Assembly (NCBI GenBank): GCA_947652115.1
Contig: OX393572.1
Location: 3,419,817 to 3,483,816, forward strand
Source: Blastomussa wellsi
Lineage: Eukaryota > Cnidaria > Anthozoa > Scleractinia > Plerogyridae
DNA length: 64,000 bases
Direction of reading: 5' to 3'
Below the pieces are notes generated by a model. The model saw nothing but the letters and a program-made list of their open reading frames with translations. It was not told the DNA's origin and made no database searches. Both the position numbers and the translations under genes were made by a program. Below, one piece after another: positions 21,810-63,292 of this stretch (positions are counted from its first letter, which is position 1; every line of letters begins with the position of its first letter).

Positions 21810-22012
21810 AGAGGTTTTCACTTGTCTCAAAAGTGACTGTTTTCATAAATCACGTGCCACTCTCTCAACCAATCAGAAGTAAAACCAAAACCACTCGCGA
21901 GTACAGCTTTCGCATTGATTGGTTCACTAGTTTGTCTTAGACTATTGCGATTGGCCAGAGTGATTACGTCGGGTTTGCTTTTACGACTCATTGAAAATCT
22001 CTATGAAGTAAC
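21810..22012. repeat. CCAAT-rich interspersed repeat (copy 1)
   Basis: Begins AGAGAGGTTTTCACTTG and contains CAACCAATCAGAAG and GCGATTGGCCAGAGTGA. It is related to 34600-34830, 59710-59980 and, more weakly, 32490-32645 and 53530-53690. It is a likely nonautonomous element. Nothing coding. Confidence 0.5.
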
Positions 22013-22295
22013 AATACAGCCTTCTACAAAACATAGACTATACCTTCGTGACGTAGAGAAAGACGACAAAAATGTATCAAAACCGGTCGCGAGACACTTT
22101 CATCTCCCCAATCATTCTAAGCAACATATGACAGTCTGTGGCCTTTCCCTTCATCAAGGGTGCACGGAAAGCCGCAAAACTTTAGAACAAAAATTTATTT
22201 TTCAAATCGGCACTCTTAATCCTCACGGTATCAACGAACGCTTTCATTCAACTAATTTATTCTGTTGTTTTTCACGTTACTAGGCACCAACCAAA

Positions 22296-22432
22296 AGCAT
22301 AGCTCCATCTTTCTGTAAAAACACACGACCCACAATTCCTCGATTCGCTCCGACGAAGGGCTAACGCTCGAAACGTCAGCTCTCGAATCTCTGTTCACAT
22401 TATCAACACAGTTGATAAAACCAAATTATCTT
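22296..22432. mobile_element. half copy of the AACGTCAGCTC foldback family
   Basis: Carries GACGAAGGGCTAACGCTCG, AAACGTCAGCTCTCGAATCTC and GTTGATAAAACCAAATTAT, matching one arm of the element at 36392-36706. The other arm is missing or diverged. Confidence 0.6.
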
Positions 22433-22559
22433 GATGGACTACACATTACATTACGAAATATCGACCAGATAACGATAACAACGAAAGAGGAACGAAAGGC
22501 AGGAATAGGAATTAACATTCAACAAATAATTAACAAACACCTGACAAGGAAGTCTTGTA

Positions 22560-22568
22560 AACACTTTA
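22560..22568 (-). terminator. candidate minus-strand poly(A) signal
   Basis: CACTTTATTG on the plus strand reads CAATAAAGTG on the minus strand. No closer canonical AATAAA was noticed between here and the MRCK stop at 27259, so this is a possible but unproven 3' end for that gene. A 4.7-kb UTR would be needed. Confidence 0.2.
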
Positions 22569-25255
22569 TTGTTTAGCTGGTTTTTACAATTCAACGATCT
22601 CGGATTTCGTAACATTTAGGTATCAGCCAATGACAACAAAGCAACCAGATCATGTGGTTGGAGCACGCCGCCCTATTCCCGCCAAAACCTGGCATGAAAA
22701 TTGAGCTAGCCCGACATAGGAAAAAAACCATTTCATGTTTATTTGAAGATATAGACCGCAATGCACTTTCACCGTAAAAAAACTGATATACAACCCAAAA
22801 TTGTCTTTGGACAAAATAATTAAATATGAAAATTGTAACACCTATAACAAGCGATATGAAATATAGAACATCATTTTCTCGACTTAAAACAAAATTACTT
22901 TAGAACATATTTTCTAGTTCAAAAACATTACATCTTTATCCGTCTTCTGCGTTTAAGAGCCATCAAAAACTATAGCTTTCTATTCGCGCTTGCCTATCTT
23001 TAGTCTCCAACCCAAACGCTGTTTCGGTGGTCACACAACGCTCAACGGATTGGAAGCGTTGCGTGACGACCTTAATAACGCTTATGGAGTGGACAACTGT
23101 AGCCATTTAATATTTGAACTAAAATAGAATATTAATTTTAAGTTTTTCAATTTAATAACAACTCATTTAAGTTTTTAAGGACAAATTCTTCCATTAGCCT
23201 TTGGGCAGGGTAGAAAAGTATTTATAAAGTAAAAATTCATCAGTTTAGTTCAGCAACTGAAGCCTTCGACACGCGTGACGCAGCGTCCTTCATTCTGCGG
23301 GAAAAATCAGAAAAAAATATCCGTTTAACCTTTTGAATCTTGAGTTTTAACATCGAAATTCTCCCTAATGCTTTAAGGCTTTCACACAAATCATTTGGGA
23401 GAATTTCGTTTAATCATACGTTTCAAAGTTCACTAGATAGTTACTCTCATGACCTGCTCAAAATTAGTAAAGAAGAATTAAAGAATTATTTAGTCCTGGG
23501 GGTTAAGAATAACAAAAAATAAATAACCTAGAATATACCGCAGTGCATACATTGGAATATTACGACATTAATTACCCTAATTTGAGTCAGAAAAAAGGGC
23601 GAGGAAAATAATTAAATGAAACACTGATTTTAACGGGTTACATTAATGAAATCGACTGCTTGAATCAGTATTTTAATTGTATCAAACGGGAGATACTAAA
23701 AGGGATGTGAAGGTGTCAATGCACTACGCTTATGAAAATTTTATAGCTAAACAGTTAAAAATATTCAAAATGAAAATTTAGGGGAATAAAGTTAGCTTTA
23801 GTTACAGTTTATCACATACGATTCAGTCAACACCTTAAGTTAATACATACAGGTCACAAATTGATAAGTTTAAAGGAGCAGTGTCACGGTATTTGAAGTC
23901 ATTTTCCCATTTACTTTCAAATTGAAGGAAATCTAAAAGTAAGAGTCTTCTTATGCCGAAAAACACCAACGGGATAATAAAATGCAGAAATTATACAAGG
24001 ATTGTTTCAAATGACAACGATATAGACCGATTACAAACGACAAACTTGAAAAAACTTGCAAGTTTTTTCAAGATGAGTTTCCGTGACGTAGCCCCTTTAA
24101 AACTAAGAGAAAACTTTATTTACACGTATTTAAGCTTTAAGTTTAAGCATCTTAAATTAAATATTGTACAACTAAAACGATTCTGCAGAGGCTAAAATGG
24201 AAAATTGACAAAATTTGTATATCAAACATTAGTTTTAGAATGGTCAATTTTAGGGGTTAATACTTAACACGTTATAAGAAGTACGAATCATTTTCATAAC
24301 GCATTTAGCGCGGAAGGTTTCTATTTATAATGAAACATTTACATTAATTTTTATTTAGCAAAATACTAATTACTACACAGTACAGAGTGCAGAAACAAAA
24401 ATTAATACTAACAAAAATAATTTCTCTTCTTGTACACCAACAATTATGTGGCATTCAACCATCGCAGACTACATCGCGACGCGACGCGACGCAGCAAGGA
24501 ACCCAAATAGCCGAAAACCCCTTGGACAAGAGCGTAGACAAATCACTAACAAAGGCGTCTCCATGAATAATCGGCTCGTAATAAGGTGAAAACCACGCGT
24601 ACCACTTAAGAACTCTGTAATTTCCAATGTTTCGTTTTTCGGCACGAACTTCCAGTAATCCTAACGCAGAATCTGTAGCCTGCTGCACTAATTTACTCTG
24701 TTTTGCTCCATAGCTCTTATTTTTCCGATTTCTAAACTAAGCGAGGCATTTTGACCAATATAAATTTCTGAAGTTTGGGGTTGGAACTAACGCGTAAACG
24801 CTACAATTCCAACGTTGCCGCATTAAACAAGCCCCTACGCTTTTAGGCTTATAACTGATCAAAAATGAAACGAGACCCTTAGAAAACGGCAAAAACAAGT
24901 CAGACATCAATGTGAAAGTGTTCCGTCGAGAACAACAAGAGTCTGGTACCTACCAGTCTGGTGACGTCACGCCTTCTTCCTGGCTCCCCAGTGGTGATAC
25001 GCTCAAGCCTGAACTGGAGCCTGAACCTAGTGAAAAATGCTGGTAAGATCAGTTTCAACGTTCTCCCCACTGCTTTTATATACTTTATTATATTGTTTCT
25101 GGGAGAATTGAATATCGTCATCAGAATGAATGAAATAATTAAGTTTATTTTAATGTTCGTTCTCCACATTCATTGTCCCATAGTGACGATTCTTACCTTA
25201 ATTTAAAGAAATGTCTTTTACGCCAGACCGGCGCTTCACCCCGATATGGATAGTA
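22569..25255. other. no coding feature recognised; includes a diverged MITE
   Basis: Mostly AT-rich sequence. Positions 23874-24096 form a diverged copy of the AGGGACACTGTC element family (AAAGGAGCAGTGTCACGG at left, CCGTGACGTAGCCCCT at right). At 24474-24491 there is a short CGCGACG repeat. The rest could be MRCK 3' UTR or spacer; the sequence does not decide. Confidence 0.35.
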
Positions 25256-25260
25256 GTATT

Positions 25261-25330
25261 GCTACTCCCCCCGGATGGAGGTTACTCCCCCCGGATGGAG
25301 GTTACTCCCCCCGGATGGAGGCTACTCCCC
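25261..25330. repeat. 20-bp tandem repeat, about 3.5 copies
   Basis: The unit GTTACTCCCCCCGGATGGAG repeats from 25261 to 25330 with a single base varying at unit starts. It is a C-rich minisatellite seed in an otherwise AT-rich area. Confidence 0.85.
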
Positions 25331-26243
25331 AGTCAGGTTGCCTTAACAACTTTCCTACGCTCAAAGAGACACTGTGAGAGTTACCCCAGTCAAGGCTCAA
25401 GCCTGGATCTTCAATTCAAACCCCTGTTGTTATTGGCCAACCACACCTTCCATTAGACATACTGAAACAACTAACAATGATTTGACACTGAATATGACCA
25501 GCACACTTAACGGGCCGAACCACTCAGCGGTTAATCTATTCAAAAAGTCAACTTGACAACACAGCAACTCTAATTGGGGATACAATTTTACAAACCTGAC
25601 GAATGTCTCGGTGAGTCACCCTCAGGAAGATTTAGAAGATCCTATAAAACAAGACAACCCATCTATAACAAATGACGCAACTATAATTCTATTATACTTT
25701 GTGCGTCAAAATAGCAATCCTAGAGACGCAAAGAAAGTCGGGTGCTGGGTCAAGTATTGTCACATTTTGGCATAACCCAGTCACCAACTTTTAGAAATAC
25801 TCGCAATCTGATTGACTACACAGGCAACTACTGCTGATTGATATTATTGCTTCCGCAGCGTGCATTATCAATAGAAACCAGGAGCGGGTCATCTAATTGC
25901 TAATTACAGCTTATCTAGAAGCAATTCATGGCTGTTGCTGGGATAAATAAAGCTGTTGTTGAAAAAGCACCAAGCTAACGTCACACGGCTGCTCCTATAG
26001 CTTCAACAAAGTTGTGTAAAGCTAATGAACACTTTGCAAACGCAGTAACTTAGTGCAGCTGTTAGGTGTCTGTTCAATGAAAACAGCAAAGCGATAACTA
26101 TCAAGTGAAACTACTTTGTGATAAAGGTGCAAAACAAACTTGATCAAGCTGAGCCAACAAACCGAGTTATTAACGGAACAACGTGAATACGACACAATCC
26201 CGGAGAACATATTAAGTTACTTGGTTAGAAACAAAGCCGTTAA

Positions 26244-26689
26244 AGTGCACCTAACCCCAAAATATGTTTTCTTCCAAAAAACAAACCTTTGCACCAGTTC
26301 ATAGACTACGGGCTGTCAAACACATTGCACCTCTTGTTTCTCCTTTTTACCAATTTCTGACTATTTACAGCATTCAAAAGTTACGAAAAACTGTGCATTA
26401 TTTATGTACGACCGAGTCAGAAGGGCGTGGGTCTATTCCCTATTTGACGTCACAAAATGATTTGCATCGAATCAAGTCTTTGTAAACATGCAAGCAAATC
26501 AGTTTGCCGTCAAATAGTGAACAGACCCACGCCCCTTCTGACTCGGTCTTGCAACAAATGATGCACAGTTTTACGTAACTTTTGAATGCTACAGAATTTG
26601 GTGAAAAGGAGAAACAAAAGGTGCAATACGTTTCCAATTGGTGCAAAGACTTATTATAGCGAGAAAAATATTTTAGGGTTAGGTGCACT
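26244..26689. mobile_element. 446-bp foldback element with AGTGCACCTAACCCC ends (copy 1)
   Basis: Long inverted repeat. The left end AGTGCACCTAACCCCAAAAT is mirrored by ATTTTAGGGTTAGGTGCACT. Internal paired blocks include CGACCGAGTCAGAAGG / CCTTCTGACTCGGTC and GGTGCAA-type motifs. TTAA stands at the left flank. A second, better-kept copy lies at 49724-50162. It has no coding capacity. TTAA suggests a piggyBac-like mobiliser, but this is not proven. Confidence 0.75.
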
Positions 26690-27258
26690 TAAACTTTGTT
26701 AGGTCGTTACGGCAAGATGAAGTAAGGAGGCCCGCGAGTTTACACATGTTAGCAACCAAAATAACAGAAAAACTCTTAAAATGGATTAGACTCTCATCTA
26801 CTGAAACTAGACTCACATCTACTGAAAGAACTATTTCATGCAACTTGCTTAAAAGACAAAAATTAATTTAGGCGATAGTCGGATACTGTAAAGAGTAAAC
26901 CAGAAGGAAAAAGTCCACAAACACGACCAAGAAGCCATAGGAACACTGCAATTTGTTCCCGGCCTGGAAAAAGCGTTTCAGTGGTAGTTATAAGATGCAC
27001 TAGAGAGCATAAACTGACAATTCAGAAAGACGAAAATACCGTGCGATTGATTAAATAACAAGTAAAGAAAAGCGTCTAGTTTTGTCAGTATCAGCTTGAA
27101 ACGGTTATAACGTAATGCAATCCCGACGACTGAGTTTTACGCAACGACTGTAATCACAAACGCTCGGTTTATCTTTGGGCATGTCGGAAAATCTTCGTGT
27201 TACTTCGGAAACTGTGACTTGGGTTGCTGCCTCAGCTTTCTCCGTGAAAACACGAAAT

Positions 27259-57745
<30,487 letters not shown>

Positions 57746-59700
57746 GATTCTATTGTCCTTTCGGCAATTAGCAAGTGATCTAGTAGGGCGGACTTACGAC
57801 TACCTCATATTCACACGAATATTTCACGCCGCTTCCAAATTTCTACGGCATACTGAAGTCGCAGCAGCGTCGTCAGATTCCTCGAGCGCTCGGACGTGAA
57901 AGCGATTTCCTGAAACTAAGCCTCCGTTTGGAAATCCTGGCCTTGAAAGATATCATAAACTCACTAAAGTTCGTACTTTTAACCAATCTTCGGCCGATGT
58001 TCCTACGTAAAAACAATGCATCAGATGAAGAAAACTCGGAAATATGGCCGATGTACCGCGTATTGCATTGTGGGAAAGCCAAGCCTAAACATACCGGTGA
58101 CGTCATGCAATTTAAAGGCACTGTAGAATTCTGGGTAAAAATTTTCTGGCACGGGAAATTGATAAGGAAAAATTTGTCGGCCACACAAAATGACCTCAAA
58201 ATTAAACAGCAGAAATAGCCGTAACTTCTGGAAATGGAATTGCATCGTGAGGCTATTCATTGCTTACCATTAACCTCGTCTTCCGGTTGCGAAATATGTA
58301 ACCACTCAAACTACTTCCGGTTCCGGCTAGCATATCACTTTAGTAATTGTTTGATTTGTTTGTCACGTAAAGAGCATTCCAGACTGTTTTGTTCACTGGA
58401 CGTATGGTAGAAGTTATTTGTTTATAACCAGAAAATTGTAATAAATGCTCTAGTGTGCATGCGTAGTCTGTTTATAATGTTTGTCACTGTTGTGATTTCT
58501 ATTCCTTATGTTGTCGACTAGTAAGACTACGTATAATGTCCCGAGATACCGTTCATTCCTTTGTTTCAGTGGAACGCCTGAAAGCTAGCTAAGCTTAGCT
58601 CTAAACAAACATGACCACTATAAATAACATTTACACTCTTTTACAAATTGCAATGTTTTCAAAGTTCTCCTCAGTGCGCAAATTTCACAGGAACTCTTGG
58701 GACCTTAGCTTTGTGACAAGTAGAAACTGAAATTCTATTTCCATTTGAGTCTGAGCATCCCCATTGACCCATTGATCAATTTATTTTTGGTTTGCTGTTT
58801 CTTAAAACTGACCAAAATGACAAAAAAATATTTTTGGTTTTTCTTGACTTTTGTTTGGCATTTTCTTTGAAAGACATCCTCTATCAGAAAAATGACTTGA
58901 AATATCACATCCTGAAACTCTAGTTTAAAAAGTATGGCGTTTCCGCGCTGGTGCGTGGAGCGCATGTTCACTCCTCGACCGGCGAACTTCCCTTGGCATG
59001 TTCCCGTTTGTCCAATACTATTCTTCAATTCAAGATCAGACATTATTGTTCCGTTGTCGTATGTTTTAGTCCGGGTTCTTCAGTAGAACAATATAAAAGA
59101 ACGTTGCTAAAAATATATGAAGCCTTTACGAGAAGATTTATGGCTGAAAATGACACGAGCGTGGGACAAACAGTCTCCGACAGGAATTGAATCTATGGCC
59201 TCCCCAAATCCGGCTGCGCGCTTGCGCTCTGACCTACAGTGAACAAGGCAGTTTACTTGGTTCATTTAATCAAACTGTTAGTATCGCAAAAAGTAAACTT
59301 AAACAACTTGAACACTGCAAACGGGACATTTTTTATTGGGCCAGTATTTTGACAGGCGAGATTTCTAGCCGTTTTGTGAGCCCGCGTTCCTTACCCACAC
59401 CATTCGTTGGGAGGAGGATGACCACCGGACTCCCAAAACGGCTGGAAATCGAGCCTAGTATTTCGACTAGTCTTCTTTAGGGCCAGCGTTGCTAAGAAAG
59501 TCTTCTTTAGGGCCAGTGTTGCTAAGAAGATTAGTAGTATTAGTCGAAATATAGGCTGTCGTAGTACCTTGTAGTTATTTTTCTGTATGTTGAATTGACG
59601 TCTGGTACAGGCATCTCAACAAAGCGCATCCGGTAACAAGAACTACCGAGTATGCATTCAAAGGTTTATGCATTCAAGGTTTCTTTCCAAACTCCCTTAA
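57746..59700. other. MRCK: MRCK upstream region
   Basis: The 5' UTR and promoter should lie here, but no TATA box or start site can be assigned. The sequence just upstream of the ATG is moderately CpG-containing (57780-58090). At 59472-59525 a 27-bp unit (TTCTTTAGGGCCAGYGTTGC...) is tandemly duplicated. No exon recognised. Confidence 0.35.
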
Positions 59701-59709
59701 TTTTAAAAT

Positions 59710-59980
59710 CTCCTTTTAGAGAAGTTTTCACTTGACTATCAAAAGTAACTGTACTCACGATTGCTTGTACGCACAATGAATCAACCAATCAGAAGTGAAT
59801 TCGAAAGCCAAACCAATTATTACTCGCTCGCGCAGATTTTCCCGCGCTCCGTGCCGGCTGTATGTATTTTCTTCGCATTTCGATTGGCTCGTTGGACTAT
59901 TCTCCGATCGACCATTGTGATTGGCCAGAGTGACTACTTTGTTTTTGGTTTTCGACGCTTCATTGAAAACTGCTCTAAGT
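59710..59980. repeat. CCAAT-rich interspersed repeat (copy 3)
   Basis: AGAGAAGTTTTCACTTGACT, CAACCAATCAGAAGTG, TTCGATTGGCTCG and TGTGATTGGCCAGAGTGA follow the same order as in 21810-22012 and 34600-34830 (inverted). Its right part ends CATTGAAAACTGCTCT, complementary in part to the left end, suggesting weak terminal inverted repeats. Confidence 0.5.
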
Positions 59981-60240
59981 CCAACTGACTAAAAGCTGCC
60001 CACGCATATTTCGGGGGCAAACGCTTAAAATAAATAACTAGTTGAACTCTCTAGCAGCACCGGCGCAAAAGACAAAAATGAAAAACAAGAGGAGTCTTCC
60101 GTGCAGATTAATTTAATCACAATGCAGAGCATTAAAGTTAAAGGATAATAGACTGATTGTCTAGTAACCGGCTTAAGTATTATCTCTCGTCCTTCTTGGG
60201 CCTTTGTGATCGCCGACAAGCTTCGCATGCTCAATGAAGA

Positions 60241-60244
60241 ACAG

Positions 60245-60289
<45 letters not shown>

Positions 60290-60425
60290 GTATAACAATA
60301 TAATTTGGTTTTATCAACTGGGTTGATAATGTCAATTGGCCACCGTAAAGAGATTCAAGAGCTCTTGAATCTCTTTACGGTGGCCAATTGACATTATCAA
60401 CCCAGTTGATAAAACCAAATTATCA
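60241..60425. mobile_element. near-perfect palindrome of the AACGTCAGCTC foldback family
   Basis: From about 60297 to 60425 the sequence reads the same on both strands almost without error: TAATTTGGTTTTATCAACTG ... CAGTTGATAAAACCAAATTA, centred near CAAGAGCTCTTG (60361). There is essentially no loop. The left flank (60241-60296) matches the flank of the 36333-36706 element. Confidence 0.8.
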
Positions 60426-62205
60426 ATGAAGAAAATCCTACTCAATGCATTGTGTTTGTCATGACTTTTCATTCTCGACGCTGCTATTATTCAACGGTCA
60501 TCAACTGCTGCCTTCGGTGTGTTCCTTGTGACCAGTATATGAAATTTTGGGGGTATGAAGACATTGCGTTTCGGTCTTCAGTTTTGGCGCTCGTTCAAAC
60601 GTACAGAAAACAAACCCGACTGTCTATATATCGCGATCGGTTGTTGCGGCTTCCAATGCAAGACCACCTCTGTGAAGAAACTGAGAACCTTATATGGTCC
60701 AGGTCCGTCTTAATTGTTATACGACCGAATCTAAATTGAGACTGATCGGATACTGCTTACATGAAGTGGCAGGTGACGATGATCAATCCCCAGCCTCCCA
60801 CGTAGGCATTATTAGGGGATCACGTTTCACTTTTCCCCCGAATAATTACAATGATCCGAGAATTGGGCAACCGCTGCTATCAGTTTATCTGAGCGGCCAA
60901 CAACTGATAACATATCTTGCTGTCTTTTCTTCCTACGCGGGAAACGTGATGTCGGACCATATCGGCTTATATAACGTCAAATTAGAAGTACTCGAGAAGT
61001 ACTGTCGCGTGTGAAAGTAAAGCTCAATAACCTGTACGTGCGGCCAAATTCAAACCTTCGCCGAAGAGAGAACTACACGGCCGTCGACGATGAAATAAAC
61101 AGTCTGATATCACAGTAGCCTTGATTCCCACGATTTACTCACCCACCTCTTTATTACGGGTCATTTTGTTTGGTCCCGGCGAAACGCCCATACATTTTCT
61201 TATACGAAAACCCCGTTAATGCAGCCACCCCGTTAACCCATTGCATTGACTCCCGGAGATTTTTGGATTTTTTGGACATCTGTGACATCATATTTTGGTC
61301 AGTTGTGAGCTAAATCTGCCCCCCACATACTCAAATGTATTTCCACGAGCGTCGTGTTTTATGACATTTTTGCTCGGACATGAGCGAAAGGCAAAATTTG
61401 GGGATCTTGACCTGCGTCTTTAGGCTTTTCGTTTTTTCCATTTTTTTTTTTGCGCTTTGCCTTTTTCTCCTTCTCTTATCGATCGTTTTGCTGCAGTTGT
61501 TGGCCTTCTATCAGGCTTGCCTTAAGTCCAAAATTTCCCGAGAAAGCGTGATCCAAACAGGAAATTCTTGCCATGGGGTAGCCGAGGGTAGTTGAGGCAA
61601 TTTTTCCTTAGTTTTTCACTCAAATTTCTAAGCATTTCCGTGCGTATTTCGTGCGCAATTAACTCTGTTGCTCTGATCTGGGTATCATTGGAAAGTTATT
61701 TTTCTCCTGCAGCGCAGAGATTAAGCATAAGTGATGCCTTTTCGGTAAAAGATGATGACGTCAGAAGCCGAACAAAGGGTAATGTTCGTCATGGCCGGTT
61801 TTGGCCGGCACAGGAGCCAATGGGTTAATACGGCCAAAGGTCACTTTCTGAAATCCCAACTCGTATAATCCTCTTCCTCGTCCTCAGGCGACGGTCGGAT
61901 CAAGGCGGGAAAACGCATCAGTCCCACAACGCCGCGCGAAACGGCTAATATGACTTCCTTTGTTTGATTTCAGCGAGTCAAATCATGTGTCCCCTGAGCC
62001 ACTTGCTCCTCGTGCACAGGCCCAGCCGGCTAAGAGGGACAAGCAGCTCTGGGACGAGAATGATATCATGGGTGACAAATTACTCCTTCATTATGGCGCG
62101 AAATTTCAGCGTGTAATTTCACATGTGAAATTATAAAATTACCATGGCAACACATGCCAGTAAATAAGTCAAAAACAAACGATTGTGACCGTTATTTGTC
62201 ATCTA
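60426..62205. other. no gene recognised
   Basis: Two open stretches (60452-60739 and 60694-61014, plus strand) lack recognisable domains, splice context and repeat content, and I do not call them genes. The remainder shows nothing I can support. Confidence 0.35.
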
Positions 62206-62405
62206 TGATATTATTTTGGTGGCATGAACGATTGAAACAAACAGCGAAAGCCACGAAACTGGAAAAAGGAAACTGGCCGGCGAAGCAGAGAGGGATCTGA
62301 AGGAGAGCGAAGTTTCTCTTTTTCTTCGCTCGCCCTCACATCCCTTCGTCGCTCAGTTTCGCGGCTTTGTTTGTTTCGATCGCGCACACTACCAAAATAA
62401 ACCGC
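62206..62405. mobile_element. 200-bp foldback element
   Basis: TTATTTTGGTGGCATGAACG, then ATTGAAACAAACAGCGAAAG at left are mirrored by CTTTGTTTGTTTCGATCGCG and CACTACCAAAATAAA at right, with a centre near 62305. Coding is absent. Confidence 0.6.
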
Positions 62406-62567
62406 CAGATGCGCAGGCTAGCCTGGCCGGGATTGGCTGATTTAAACTCAGGGGGCAAGACGGCTGGACACTGACTAAGGAGGTTTATGGGGCTTGCCTC
62501 ATTTTTCTCGTGAAAATGTCCAGTAGCAAATTAGAATAATCACCCACACATAACATCACAACAAAAA

Positions 62568-62576
62568 ACTTTATTA
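62568..62576 (-). terminator. candidate poly(A) signal for a minus-strand gene
   Basis: CTTTATTATTCAAG on the plus strand gives AATAATAAAG on the minus strand, about 640 bp downstream of the stop of the putative terminal exon at 63217-63292. Confidence 0.35.
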
Positions 62577-63216
62577 TTCAAGTCATTTGACGGCACATTT
62601 CGTACAAATACTCAAAATGATATTTAGAAAGTAAATAATTCTTTACTTTGTTACCAGTCAAGTGTTCTTTTTTATTTTACAACGGCACATGCCTTTTAGA
62701 ACAGTATTCACGGTTTGCAGGTTTACTTGAGGTGGGTAGGGGGGGGGGGGGCGAGTAAAGAAGCGTTTACGGGAGGAGAGGGGAGGGAAGTCTAAGAGCC
62801 CTCAACAACACAGATAATCTTGGCTTTGCCAAGTACATGTCTACCAATGATCAACAGATTTTTCCGGACAGGAAACTGTTTTCAATAGGAACTTAAAATA
62901 CAAAACTACCAATTTGTTACCGTTTGGCTATACTTCGACAAAACCAAGGAAAGACTGGCTTGCGTGATTGTTCAAGTCTTCCTCATCAACAACAATAATA
63001 CCAGAACTTGAGACCAGCAGCATTTCAACTAACTGTACATTGCGCCTGGTGAACTCATTATTACAGCATTAACCGACCAGCTCAGAGCATTGGCTTGGAA
63101 TGAGTTTTTCAGTGACCGTGAAGCTCTCTATTTCCCTGCTGTTAGTTCATCTCTGAGTACTTTTCTCCCATTTCACTTCACCGTAGACTGTCGTTATCGA
63201 ATTTAACTTGACACCT

Positions 63217-63292
63217 CTAGGACAAGAATTTAGCGTCCGATTCAGCAAGGAGGGCTTCTAGAGTTCTGGTCATTCCTTTAAGCGATGAAATT
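63217..63292 (-). CDS. possible last coding exon of an unidentified minus-strand gene
   Basis: After an acceptor-like CCATACAG, 25 codons remain open (ISSLKGMTRTLEALLAESDAK...) to a TAG at 63217-63219. The sequence is helical in character and protein-like. A minus-strand AATAAA lies downstream at 62570. Upstream exons would be beyond 63300 and probably outside the window. Between 63550 and 63660 a repeat-derived open frame intervenes. The gene is not identified and the exon may be chance. Confidence 0.35.

Noticed and set aside
60694..61014. 106-codon plus-strand open frame
   Set aside because: No domain, splice context or repeat relationship supports it. Length alone is not enough in this AT-rich spacer.
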